NCBI GenBank assembly: GCA_913054055.1
Contig: CAJXIT010000003.1
Span: 1 to 34,274, forward strand
Source: an uncultured Thalassolituus sp.
GTDB taxonomy: Bacteria > Pseudomonadota > Gammaproteobacteria > Pseudomonadales > Oceanobacteraceae
DNA length: 34,274 nucleotides
Reading direction: 5' to 3'
Part shown: in pieces, positions 17,736-27,003 of the stretch
How the letters are laid out: the number at the start of each line of letters is the position of its first letter
How positions within the stretch are numbered: position 1 is the stretch's first letter
Translations under genes and position numbers: made by a program
The notes under the pieces: generated by a model
What the model was told of the DNA's origin: nothing
Database searches by the model: none
What the model saw: only the letters and a program-made list of their open reading frames with translations

Positions 17736-18170
17736 ATGAGCATATTAGACACCGTTAGCACCGCATGGGGCTGGGTAGGCATCACCCCTGAAAAAGTCAT
17801 CGCTGAAAATGAGTTTGGCAACCTGATTATCAAAGACCTTGAAGGCATGTATTGGCGCCTATGCCCTGAAGACCTGTATTGTGAGGTCATCGCTGACGAT
17901 GATGCCGATTATAATGAACTAGTAAAAGACGAAGAGTTTAACCAAGACTGGTTTATGGATGTCATGGTGAATAAAGCCACTGAAAAATTTGGCCCGCTAG
18001 AAGATGGTTTTAAATACCATATGCTAGAACCTGGTGCTTTGGGCGGAAAATACGCTGTATTCAACATCAAACCAATCGCATTTGAACGTATTATTAAGTT
18101 TTCAGGCGAATTGGCTCAAAAGGTACACCGTGCAGGCGGTAAGAAAGTAAAATTTACACCGCTTAGTTAA
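17736..18170 (+). CDS. DUF1851 / Tdi1-type (T6SS immunity-like) domain protein
   Basis: 144 aa. 'FGNLIIKDLEGMYWRLCPEDLYCEVIADDDADYNELVKDEEFNQDWFMDVMVNKATEKFGPLEDGFKYHMLEPGALGGKYAVFNIKPIAFERIIKFSGELAQKVH' resembles DUF1851. Confidence 0.7.
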   Translation: MSILDTVSTAWGWVGITPEKVIAENEFGNLIIKDLEGMYWRLCPEDLYCEVIADDDADYNELVKDEEFNQDWFMDVMVNKATEKFGPLEDGFKYHMLEPGALGGKYAVFNIKPIAFERIIKFSGELAQKVHRAGGKKVKFTPLS

Positions 18171-18180
18171 TTATGATGGC

Positions 18181-18209
18181 TAATCGCTCAACCCCCCATT
18201 GAGCGATTA
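18181..18209. terminator. convergent intergenic hairpin TAATCGCTCAA-CCCCCCA-TTGAGCGATTA
   Basis: Perfect 11-bp stem between the plus-strand DUF1851 gene and the minus-strand AraC gene, overlapping the AraC stop. Confidence 0.6.
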
Positions 18210-19256
18210 TCCATACACTAGTTTTTCTCGGATAGTCGCTGGGGTCATTCCACACCAACGCTTAAATGCCTTTCTAAAATTATTAGCATCTGTAATATTC
18301 AAGTACTCAGCAAGTTCAGTATTCCCCAAGCCTTTTGTTTGAATCAAATACAAACTCACTTCTAATTTAGATTGATCTTGTAATCGCTGAAAACTCCAGC
18401 CATGATTTTTTAACTTACGCTTAAAAGTGGCAGGGCTCATTCCAAATCGATCTGCTGTTTCATTTAAAGACAGTATATTAGGGCTTTCATTATTTAATAC
18501 TGATGCTATCGCTTCTATAAAGCCTAGAGAGCCTTTTTCATTTTCATTCTCGCACTGCCTTTTTGCCACGGTAAATGCCGCATTCGAACTGAGGTTTCGA
18601 TTAATCGAAGGGAATGGTTTTTCCAGCCAACTTTTATTCAGCATGATTAAGTCAACGCCCATGGAGAACTGAACGTTGTCACCTAAGTTTACTTTATACT
18701 CTTCTATATGCTTTGGTTCCGAAAATGAAAAACTAAATTTCCACGGTAGCTTTTCCGAAAAGTACCAATTTACTAAAGATGTAAAAGCAGTCACATAGGC
18801 TTCAATAACAAAGGCATAGCTTGTCCCTAAACCAATTGCATCATTCCACTGTATGTAAACTGTATCCGCATCTTCCCAAATTTTTAAACTTAATAAGGGG
18901 GTTAATATTGAATAACGTGACAAAACATCTGTCAGTTGCTTAAGGTTACCTGCATGGCATATTAACTGACTGTAAGCATCAAAATGCCCGGGAAACATTC
19001 CATGCCCCCAGCGAAAACTCAGTTCTGGTAAAGCATATAGACGCTTTGCATTTTCAATAATATGGCAGAACTGAGACGAATCGAGGCGTATACTCCCCTT
19101 AAGCAAATCATCATAAAATAATCGTGTACCTTTTAGGAAGCGATCGCTCTCAATACCACGCTCTAACAATATATCCATAAGTCCTGCAGCATGAAAATGT
19201 GCAGGATAAATCCTTGCATCATTCTCATACCAGCTTATGTTTATAGGCTGCTTCAT
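18207..19256 (-). CDS. AraC-family transcriptional regulator with N-terminal ligand-binding domain
   Basis: C-terminal double HTH 'SLNETADRFGMSPATFKRKLKNHGWSFQRLQDQSKLEVSLYLIQTKGLGNTELAEYLNITDANNFRKAFKRWCGMTPATIRE'. Confidence 0.92.
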   Translation of the reverse strand: MKQPINISWYENDARIYPAHFHAAGLMDILLERGIESDRFLKGTRLFYDDLLKGSIRLDSSQFCHIIENAKRLYALPELSFRWGHGMFPGHFDAYSQLICHAGNLKQLTDVLSRYSILTPLLSLKIWEDADTVYIQWNDAIGLGTSYAFVIEAYVTAFTSLVNWYFSEKLPWKFSFSFSEPKHIEEYKVNLGDNVQFSMGVDLIMLNKSWLEKPFPSINRNLSSNAAFTVAKRQCENENEKGSLGFIEAIASVLNNESPNILSLNETADRFGMSPATFKRKLKNHGWSFQRLQDQSKLEVSLYLIQTKGLGNTELAEYLNITDANNFRKAFKRWCGMTPATIREKLVYG

Positions 19257-19259
19257 ATC

Positions 19260-20165
19260 TTATGCAACAATGCTAAAAGGCTTTGACTGATTTAAAGAGG
19301 TATTAGCCTGTTCAATGAATTGATCTGCTGATAACCCTTGTCCATGTGCAATGCCGATGTTTATGTTTTGATAAAGCGTTTCACCACTTTTTTCTAATTT
19401 AAACGCAAAATTTGACACGGCTGTATAAAGTTCTTTTGATAAGATATTGGCGGTTTCCACATTTGTATTAGGCAGAACAATTGCAAATCGATCTCCAGCA
19501 TAACGGCAGAGTAAATCATCTTTACGTAAATTCAGCATAAGCAATTCACTTAATGCATGTAAAAAACGATCCCCCTCTCTGGTGCTGTACTTACGATTCA
19601 TATCGGAGAAGTTTTCTACATCTAATATCAGTAACGCATGATCATTAAAAGGGAATAGCTTTGAAAATCGATTTATCTGAGATCGCAAAAAGTCAATTCG
19701 ACCTAAATGGGTTAGCTTATCAACCGCCAAATGCTCTCGAAAATACTGTTCACGTTTTCTCAATTGGTCATTTATAGAGATTTGTTCTTGATGCCAGTGA
19801 TATAAGCCATAAGTTAATAACATGATGCCTATGGGCATGGATATAGATTCAAAACCTTGATCCCACCATTGCTCCGCAGGAATACGAATAAATTCATCTA
19901 AGGCGTCTTGCCAAAACGCGAGCAACATAAACCCCAGACCAAGGCTTAGAAGGTTGGTTACCCTACCCTGAGGACGACTCCCTAGTATAAATAAAATCCA
20001 TAGGCCTATCGCAAAAGCGCTGCCACCTTCTCCAACTACATCCACCCAATCTATTTCTTGCCAAGCTTTTGCTTCACCCAACATTAAATTAGTCGCAAAT
20101 GCAAAAACCAACAATCCGATTAAAAAGAGGCCTTTATTTTTGTGATGTACTAATAATGAAAACAT
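19260..20165 (-). CDS. membrane-anchored GGDEF-domain protein with degenerate active-site motif
   Basis: TM-rich N-terminus, then 'ALLILDVENFSDMNRKYSTREGDRFLHALSELLMLNLRKDDLLCRYAGDRFAIVLPNTN'. Signature reads REGDRF rather than GGDEF. Confidence 0.82.
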   Translation of the reverse strand: MFSLLVHHKNKGLFLIGLLVFAFATNLMLGEAKAWQEIDWVDVVGEGGSAFAIGLWILFILGSRPQGRVTNLLSLGLGFMLLAFWQDALDEFIRIPAEQWWDQGFESISMPIGIMLLTYGLYHWHQEQISINDQLRKREQYFREHLAVDKLTHLGRIDFLRSQINRFSKLFPFNDHALLILDVENFSDMNRKYSTREGDRFLHALSELLMLNLRKDDLLCRYAGDRFAIVLPNTNVETANILSKELYTAVSNFAFKLEKSGETLYQNINIGIAHGQGLSADQFIEQANTSLNQSKPFSIVA

Positions 20166-20447
20166 AACAATTTAATCTCGAATCTATTTCTACCTTACGG
20201 AATACCATTATTATATGACATTTTCTTTACAGATATTGAATCTGGCCAAATTAACCACGGGGTCAAATCAGCTCAATCTACCCGGTAATGGATTAGGTAT
20301 TATTTGCCTCAAATAATTAATATTGATCTCAAAGGTCCTGAAATCATAAGGGGTATAGCATCACACAAGTAATTACCGGGGTAATATCAGATCATATTTG
20401 TCTAAATAACAATCAATATCAATTTCTACAGCACAAAAGCCAGATGA

Positions 20448-20465
20448 CTGTCACATAGATGTCAT
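20448..20465 (+). promoter_or_regulatory. PHO box CTGTCACATAGATGTCAT, with putative -10 TAAGGT at 20476-20481
   Basis: Two 7-mer PhoB half-sites (CTGTCAC, ATGTCAT) with 11-bp period and ATAG spacer; 10 nt to the candidate -10; about 50 bp upstream of the TonB receptor ATG. Confidence 0.8.
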
Positions 20466-20515
20466 ACGGGATTTTTAAGGTGCTCACACTTTCTTAAAAT
20501 TAACCGAGCAGAACT

Positions 20516-23293
20516 ATGTTAAAAATAAGTAAACTGGCAGGCGCCATTGCACTATCCAGTGCAGCCTTAACCTCTCAAGCCGACGGAATCCTCGAAGGCC
20601 GAATCATTGATGCAAACACACAAAACCCTATTAATGGGGTGGTGGTCAGTATTAAAGATTTAAACCGAGACGTTCTAGTTAACAACAAAGGCGCTTTTCG
20701 ATTACCTAAATTAAAGGCCGGCACATACGAAGTCGTTGTCACACTGGGTGATCAAAGCATTCACCAAACACAAATCACCATTACGGATAATGAAGTCACG
20801 CGCTCAGATATGACTATCGATACTGCTGACGAAGCCATGGAAGAGATTGTCGTCGTTGGCCAAGCCGCTCAAATGCAGCGAGCGCTGGATCGTCAACGCC
20901 ATTCTGACAACATGATCAGCGCGATCAATGCAGATGCCATTGGTCAGCTGCCTGACTCAAATGCGGCAGAAGCATTGCAGCGTATTGCCGGAATTTCCAT
21001 TGAGCGTGACCAAGGTGAAGGTCGTTTTGTTCGTGTACGTGGTATCAGCCCTGATTTAAACGCCGTTACTGTTAATGGTACTCAGCTTCCTGCCCCTGAA
21101 TCTGGCCGCCGCGCGGTTGCTTTGGATGTCATCCCATCTGATTTAATAAGTTCGCTTGTAGTGACAAAAGCCTTAACCCCTGACATGGACGCTAACGCAA
21201 TTGGCGGAAGCATCGAAGTAGAAAGTTTATCGGCACTTGATCGAGAAGGCGCTTTCTACACAGTTAACTCATCTATGTCTTATGACGAACACACCAGCGA
21301 AACCAGTCCATCCATTGCAGCAACAGGTGGTAATACATTCGAGTTTTCCAATGGTCACCGATTGGGTGTGGCATCTGCCATCAGTTACGACAAACGTAAG
21401 TTTGGATCAGATAACGTTGAAACCGGTGCAAAATGGGATGGTGATGAATTAGAAGAGCTTGAACAACGTGATTACACCCTAGAGCGTGAGCGCATTGGTG
21501 CCGCTTTAAATCTAGATTATGAAATCGATCTAAATAATTCACTTTACGCTCGAACGCTATACAGTAAATACACAGATGACGAACAGCGCTTAGCCAATGT
21601 AATCGAATTTGGTGCCATGGAATTTGATGCGGATGAAGGTGAAAACGTATTTGAAGGCGGCTCTCGTGCAGAAGGTGATACAGGATTAGCAGAAGTTAAT
21701 CGTGAATTAAAGGACCGCGCTGAGACTCAAACAATATTATCAACAACACTAGGTGGTGAGCATTTTATTGATGATTGGACAGTTGAATATGCCGTAGGGT
21801 ACAGCAAGGCTGATGAAGATGAGCCAGGTGGCATCAGTGGTGCAGTTTTCAAACAAGAAGAAGTACCAGGTATGGGCTTTAACAATTCCCGTCAACCGGA
21901 TGTAATTTCAGGCAGTGAATTTTTAGATGCCACGGCTTATGAGCTAGATAAGATTGAATATGAAGAAGCGCTTACTGAAGATGTTCAAACCAGTTTCAAG
22001 TTTGATATCACAAAAGACCTATACTTCAACGATAACCCAGCAATAGTGAAGTTTGGAGCCAAGTCATCTCAACGTAAAAAGTCCCAACAACTTCAAGCCT
22101 ATGAATTTGAAGATTTCACTGACAATGGTTTTACCGATGATCAAATTACAATGGATAAATTTACCTCGGGATCTGTAGATTACAACCTTGGAAACTTCGG
22201 CCCTAATATTGACCCAGCATCTATACAAAATGTCATAAGCCAACTTGATATATCTAACTTTATTAATGAAGAAGACAGCACAATTGAAGATTACGAAATT
22301 GAAGAAGATATCAATGCTGCCTATCTAATGGGTCGAATTGATTTAGACGATACTCGTATTCTTGCTGGTGTTCGATATGAAGGAACGAAACAAACCTTTG
22401 AAGGTTACCAATACGACGATGGCGACATCACTTTACTTAACTCTGAAAATGACTATGATCACATTCTTCCATCATTACATGTTAAACATGAACTAGGTAA
22501 TGACTCTCAGTTACGTTTTGCTTATAGCAATGCAGTTGTTCGACCAACATTTGAACAACTTTCTCCTGGTACAAAAGTGGATGGTGATGAAACTGAAAAA
22601 GGTAATACCAATCTTAAAGCAATGGAGTCTGCTAATTTAGACTTTGGCTGGGAAATTTTTACCGGTGATGCAGGGGCTATCTCAGCTTTTATCTTCCATA
22701 AAGATATTAAAAATTTCACTTACGAAACTGAATTTGCAAGCATTGAAGGTGCAGACGTAAAAGAAATAACAACCTATGACAATGGTGAAAGTGCCACGCT
22801 TACAGGCATCGAACTGGGCTTCTCGCAAAAACTATCCATGCTACCATCTCCTTTTAATGGGGTACTAATCGGATTGAACGCGGCATACAGCGAAAGCGAT
22901 GCCAGCATTACCGCTCAAGAAGAAGATGAAGGCAGTATTTCAACCATTACCAGAGACATTCCTCTACCTAACCAATCAGACATGACAGGTAACTTCATTC
23001 TTGGATACGAAAAAAACAAGATTATGTTAAGACTGGCTGCCAACTATAAATCTGAATACTTGTTAGAAGTTAACAACCCAACTGACGAAGCTGAAGACGT
23101 GTATCAAGCGGCCCAAACACAATGGGATTTCAGTGCCGCATACAATGTTTTGGATAATCTAAAAGTGACATTTGAAGTATCAAATCTAACAGATGAACCT
23201 TATTACACTTACCAAGATAACGAATCTCTAAATGCGCAGTATGAAGATTACGGCCCAACTTACCGTGTTGGCCTAACATTCAATAATTTTTAG
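20516..23293 (+). CDS. TonB-dependent receptor with N-terminal carboxypeptidase-regulatory-like domain
   Basis: 925 aa. Signal peptide; 'GILEGRIIDANTQNPINGVVVSIKDLNRDVLVNNKGAFRLPKLKAGTYEVVV'; TonB box-like 'EEIVVVGQ'; plug 'IGQLPDSNAAEALQRIAGISIERDQGEGRFVRVRGISPDLNAVTVNG'; C-terminal 'YGPTYRVGLTFNNF'. Confidence 0.95.
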   Translation: MLKISKLAGAIALSSAALTSQADGILEGRIIDANTQNPINGVVVSIKDLNRDVLVNNKGAFRLPKLKAGTYEVVVTLGDQSIHQTQITITDNEVTRSDMTIDTADEAMEEIVVVGQAAQMQRALDRQRHSDNMISAINADAIGQLPDSNAAEALQRIAGISIERDQGEGRFVRVRGISPDLNAVTVNGTQLPAPESGRRAVALDVIPSDLISSLVVTKALTPDMDANAIGGSIEVESLSALDREGAFYTVNSSMSYDEHTSETSPSIAATGGNTFEFSNGHRLGVASAISYDKRKFGSDNVETGAKWDGDELEELEQRDYTLERERIGAALNLDYEIDLNNSLYARTLYSKYTDDEQRLANVIEFGAMEFDADEGENVFEGGSRAEGDTGLAEVNRELKDRAETQTILSTTLGGEHFIDDWTVEYAVGYSKADEDEPGGISGAVFKQEEVPGMGFNNSRQPDVISGSEFLDATAYELDKIEYEEALTEDVQTSFKFDITKDLYFNDNPAIVKFGAKSSQRKKSQQLQAYEFEDFTDNGFTDDQITMDKFTSGSVDYNLGNFGPNIDPASIQNVISQLDISNFINEEDSTIEDYEIEEDINAAYLMGRIDLDDTRILAGVRYEGTKQTFEGYQYDDGDITLLNSENDYDHILPSLHVKHELGNDSQLRFAYSNAVVRPTFEQLSPGTKVDGDETEKGNTNLKAMESANLDFGWEIFTGDAGAISAFIFHKDIKNFTYETEFASIEGADVKEITTYDNGESATLTGIELGFSQKLSMLPSPFNGVLIGLNAAYSESDASITAQEEDEGSISTITRDIPLPNQSDMTGNFILGYEKNKIMLRLAANYKSEYLLEVNNPTDEAEDVYQAAQTQWDFSAAYNVLDNLKVTFEVSNLTDEPYYTYQDNESLNAQYEDYGPTYRVGLTFNNF

Positions 23294-23307
23294 TAAATAG
23301 TTTTAAT

Positions 23308-23323
23308 AGGGGCTTCGGCCCCT
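23308..23323 (+). terminator. intercistronic GGGGC-UUCG-GCCCC hairpin between receptor and phytase
   Basis: AGGGGC TTCG GCCCCT, a strong UUCG tetraloop hairpin with only a short T run. May act as attenuator or RNA-stability element. Confidence 0.6.
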
Positions 23324-23335
23324 TTCGGTGAAGAT

Positions 23336-25234
23336 ATGAAAAAGTTACACACATTTATAACAGCAGCCATGATTGGCGGATCGCTATCGCTAGTATCTGG
23401 CTGCGAGAATGAGAACACAGCCTTACCGCTTTCGCTAAAGAGTGAAGCATTACCTTTGTCGGGTGAACATGGTGTTCAATTAAGCGAATCCAACTGGTTA
23501 CACTACGGGCCTGAAAGCACCGTTACACTGAGTTCAAAGAGTGGTGATATTCTTGATCGTAAACCGTTTCATGGGGAGTACATGGCACAAGGCCATGACA
23601 AGCAAGGGGCATTTGTATTAGCCATTGATCAGACCGGTAAGCCAACTTTAATTCGCGTGGGCAAGGCAGATAGCCTTACGATTAAACAAGGTGAAAAAGT
23701 TGAGACACCATTAGAAGGCATGTGTTTGTATCAACCAAAAGGCGGCAATACACAAGCCTTTTTAATGGATGAAACCGGCATGGCACATCAGGTATTGATC
23801 AAAGAAAATGCATCAAGCATTACATTCGATGCCTTACGCTCATTCCCACTTCCACCTGGTGCTGAATACTGCTCTGTTCATAACGACACAGATCAACTAT
23901 TTGTCAGCGAAGAGCGCATTGGGGTATGGCGCTATTCAGCTCGTGCTGAAAGTGAAGTCTCTCGTAGCGTTGTTGAGCTGGTGGCCCCCTACGGTGCATT
24001 AGAAGAAAATGCTGGGCCTTTAAGTATTGTGGGGGACACACTTGTGATTGCAGAAGTGGGCACAGCCAATTTGCATACAAAGTTGATCACTGAAGATAAA
24101 ACGCTAGATGGAGAACGCTATCAACTTTCTGGTAATGTGAAAATTGAAAACCTATCCGTTTCATTTCTCGATCAACCTAATGAAAAAAACCTAATTGCAC
24201 TGGATGATGAAACAAGTGGTCTAGTATCGTTTAACTTACCTATTTCTCAGGTAACCGCTGCGACCTCCTCTATCACCAATATTCCCGCAGTGGGTGAAAC
24301 TGAACCTGTGGCCAGTCGTGGTGATGCGGCAGATGATCCTGCGATCTGGGTAAACCCTAATCAGGCAGAAAACAGCCGTATTTTAGGTACCAACAAAAAG
24401 CGTGGTTTGTATGTTTACGATCTTTCTGGCGCTCAATTACAAGAGCTACTGGTAGACCGTGTGAATAATGTGGATGTACGCCAAGGCTTCACCTTAAAAG
24501 GACAAGCAGCCGATATTGCAGCAGCCAGCCAGCGAGATCGCAGCGCCATTGCATTATTTCATATTCACCCCGACACAGGATTGGTCACCACTGCCAATGA
24601 AATTTCGACGGGGTTAAGTGATGTTTATGGAATGTGCATGTATCAAGGTAAAGAAGACCGCATGTATGTTTACATTAATGATGAAGATGGTCGTTACGAG
24701 CAATGGGAAATCACTGACAGTTCCCAGGGTTGGGATGGAACATTGGTTCGTAGTTTTGCTGTAAGCAGTCAACCTGAAGGGTGTACCACAGATGAAAAAC
24801 AACACCGTTTATTTGTTGGTGAAGAAAACAAAGCCCTATGGACCCTTGGTGCTGAACCAGTCGATTCAACCAGCATGGAAATGATCGCTGAAACAGGTGG
24901 CATGCTAAAGGCGGATATTGAAGGCATGGAAGTTTATCAAACCGACAATAAAAGTATTTTAGTTGTATCCAGCCAGGGTAATGATAGCTATGTACTATTT
25001 GAAGCCAATGCACCTTACACATACCTAGGGCGCTTTCGTGTAGACCTAAATGCACAACTTGGTATTGATGGCGCATCAGAAACCGATGGACTGAGCGTAA
25101 CATCCGCAAACCTAGGCCCTGACTATCCTAAAGGCATGTTAGTGGTTCAAGATGGTCGCAACCTACTGCCAATGGAAACACAAAACTTTAAGCTCGTATC
25201 ATGGGAAACCATTGAACAAGCGCTGAATCTTTAA
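23336..25234 (+). CDS. beta-propeller phytase (3-phytase), lipoprotein, apparently dual-domain
   Basis: Lipobox SLVSGC; 'AVGETEPVASRGDAADDPAIWVNPNQAENSRILGTNKKRGLYVYDLSG...DVYGMCMYQGKEDRMYVYINDEDGRYEQWEI...EGCTTDEKQHRLFVGEENKALWTL...ETDGLSV'. Confidence 0.9.
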   Translation: MKKLHTFITAAMIGGSLSLVSGCENENTALPLSLKSEALPLSGEHGVQLSESNWLHYGPESTVTLSSKSGDILDRKPFHGEYMAQGHDKQGAFVLAIDQTGKPTLIRVGKADSLTIKQGEKVETPLEGMCLYQPKGGNTQAFLMDETGMAHQVLIKENASSITFDALRSFPLPPGAEYCSVHNDTDQLFVSEERIGVWRYSARAESEVSRSVVELVAPYGALEENAGPLSIVGDTLVIAEVGTANLHTKLITEDKTLDGERYQLSGNVKIENLSVSFLDQPNEKNLIALDDETSGLVSFNLPISQVTAATSSITNIPAVGETEPVASRGDAADDPAIWVNPNQAENSRILGTNKKRGLYVYDLSGAQLQELLVDRVNNVDVRQGFTLKGQAADIAAASQRDRSAIALFHIHPDTGLVTTANEISTGLSDVYGMCMYQGKEDRMYVYINDEDGRYEQWEITDSSQGWDGTLVRSFAVSSQPEGCTTDEKQHRLFVGEENKALWTLGAEPVDSTSMEMIAETGGMLKADIEGMEVYQTDNKSILVVSSQGNDSYVLFEANAPYTYLGRFRVDLNAQLGIDGASETDGLSVTSANLGPDYPKGMLVVQDGRNLLPMETQNFKLVSWETIEQALNL

Positions 25235-25268
25235 TCTATTTTCCTCGTAACACAATGGATTAAAGCTA

Positions 25269-25307
25269 GGCTGAACGATATTTAAATTTTATGAATATCA
25301 TTCAGCC
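25269..25307. repeat. inverted repeat between phytase and phosphatase genes
   Basis: GGCTGAACGATATT (25269-25282) and AATATCATTCAGCC (25294-25307), one mismatch in 14 bp, 11-nt loop. Confidence 0.65.
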
Positions 25308-25343
25308 AACCTATTACCTCTCAATTTGATCAAGTGCCCGTCT

Positions 25344-26954
25344 ATGAAAATATCTAAATTATTAAAGTTGTCTAGCTTAAGTTTATTTCCAATTATATTA
25401 ACTGCTTGTAACTCTGAAAGAATCAGTCACAACTTACCTGCCCATCAGCTAAGCAATACTTGGTATACAGAAGCGCAACAAGCCATGCATTCCAAAACCA
25501 ATAGCTTACCGGTAAACAGCCATGGCAAAGCTAAAAACGTCATCTTATTTGTTGGTGATGGTATGGGCATTAGCACACTAACCGCGGCTCGTATTCTAGA
25601 AGGTCAATTACAAGGTAATACCGGTGAAGAAAACTATTTAAGTTTTGAGAAATTTCCTTTTTCAGGTTTGTCTAAAACTTACAATACAGATCAGCAAACA
25701 CCAGATTCCGCTGGCACCATGACAGCCATGATGACAGGCATTAAAACCGATGCGGGTATCATTTCTATTTCAGAATCCGTCACGAGAGGTGACTGTAAAA
25801 GTGGTAAAGGGCAAGAATTAGTGACCGCTTTAGAGTTGGCAGAACTTGCTAATATGTCCACAGGTGTTGTAACAACAGCTCGCATCACCCACGCGACTCC
25901 TGCTGCTACCTTTTCTCGAGCGGCTAGCCGTAGCTGGGAGAGCGACGCTGATATACCTGAAGCTGAAAAAGATTGTCATGATATTGCTCGCCAGCTCATT
26001 GAATTCGACCAAAATTTAATGGCTCGATACCCAAATCATAAAGCAAATGGTATTGAAGTCGTATTTGGCGGTGGTCGTAGAAACTTTTTACCTGCAGAAC
26101 AAGCGATGAATGTAGAACAACCAAATAGTGAAAAAATTGAAGGTAAGCGCAAAGATGGCCGCCACCTCATTAATGAATGGCAACAAACCTACCCGAACGG
26201 GCAATACGCCAATAGTGAGTCCGAATTCAAAAACCTCAATCCAGAAAATGCCAGCCACCTTATGGGGTTATTCAATCCCTCTCATATGCGCTACCACCAA
26301 GACCGAAAAAATGATCCTCTGGGAGAACCAAGCTTAACCGACATGACAACATTGGCTCTCAAAAAGCTGCAACAAAACGAAAAAGGATTTTTCTTAATGG
26401 TTGAAGCCGGCCGCATTGATCACAGTCATCATGCTGGCAATGCCTATAACGCATTGCACGATACCATTGAATTATCTAATGCAGTAAAACAAGCAAAAGA
26501 CATGGTAAACCTAGAAGAAACCTTAATCATTGTTACCGCTGACCATAGCCACGTAATGACCATAGCAGGCTACCCAAAGCGTGGTAACGATATACTAGGA
26601 AAAGTGATTGGAATAAATAGCCATGAACCCACCATTATGGAAGACGGCCTACCCTATACAACACTTGGGTACATGAATGGCCGTGGTATGCACGACTTAG
26701 GGCATGAAACGGATGCTAATGCGGTAAAAAAACACCCACTTAACTTGGGGCGTAAAGATATTTCTAACATTGATACAACCCAACCAGGTTACCATCAAGA
26801 GGCACTTATCGCCCGCGACAGTGAAACTCATGGTGGTGAAGACGTGGGAATATACGCAACCGGGCCAGGTTCTCACCTAGTGAGCGGTGTGAATGAACAA
26901 AATGTTATTTTTCATATTATGACTCACGCAGCAGGCTTGCTAGAAAATAAATAG
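25344..26954 (+). CDS. alkaline phosphatase (PhoA superfamily), lipoprotein
   Basis: 'KNVILFVGDGMGISTLTAARI...TPDSAGTMTAMMTGIKTDAG...MVEAGRIDHSHHAGNAYNALHDTIELSNAV...IIVTADHSHVM...ETHGGEDVGIYATGPGSHLVSGV'. Lipobox LTAC. ATG at 25344; the track start at 25326 is TTG. Confidence 0.95.
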   Translation: MKISKLLKLSSLSLFPIILTACNSERISHNLPAHQLSNTWYTEAQQAMHSKTNSLPVNSHGKAKNVILFVGDGMGISTLTAARILEGQLQGNTGEENYLSFEKFPFSGLSKTYNTDQQTPDSAGTMTAMMTGIKTDAGIISISESVTRGDCKSGKGQELVTALELAELANMSTGVVTTARITHATPAATFSRAASRSWESDADIPEAEKDCHDIARQLIEFDQNLMARYPNHKANGIEVVFGGGRRNFLPAEQAMNVEQPNSEKIEGKRKDGRHLINEWQQTYPNGQYANSESEFKNLNPENASHLMGLFNPSHMRYHQDRKNDPLGEPSLTDMTTLALKKLQQNEKGFFLMVEAGRIDHSHHAGNAYNALHDTIELSNAVKQAKDMVNLEETLIIVTADHSHVMTIAGYPKRGNDILGKVIGINSHEPTIMEDGLPYTTLGYMNGRGMHDLGHETDANAVKKHPLNLGRKDISNIDTTQPGYHQEALIARDSETHGGEDVGIYATGPGSHLVSGVNEQNVIFHIMTHAAGLLENK

Positions 26955-26970
26955 AGCCAAACACCAATTT

Positions 26971-27003
26971 AGGCCTTGTATCATACTCGCTAATACAAGG
27001 CCT
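26971..27003. terminator. perfect stem-loop after alkaline phosphatase gene
   Basis: AGGCCTTGTAT (26971-26981) / 11-nt loop / ATACAAGGCCT (26993-27003). No following T tract. Confidence 0.5.

Noticed and set aside
24711-25109. Minus-strand 132-aa ORF opposite phytase
   Set aside because: Antisense to the phytase CDS; His/Leu/Cys-rich with no recognisable features.
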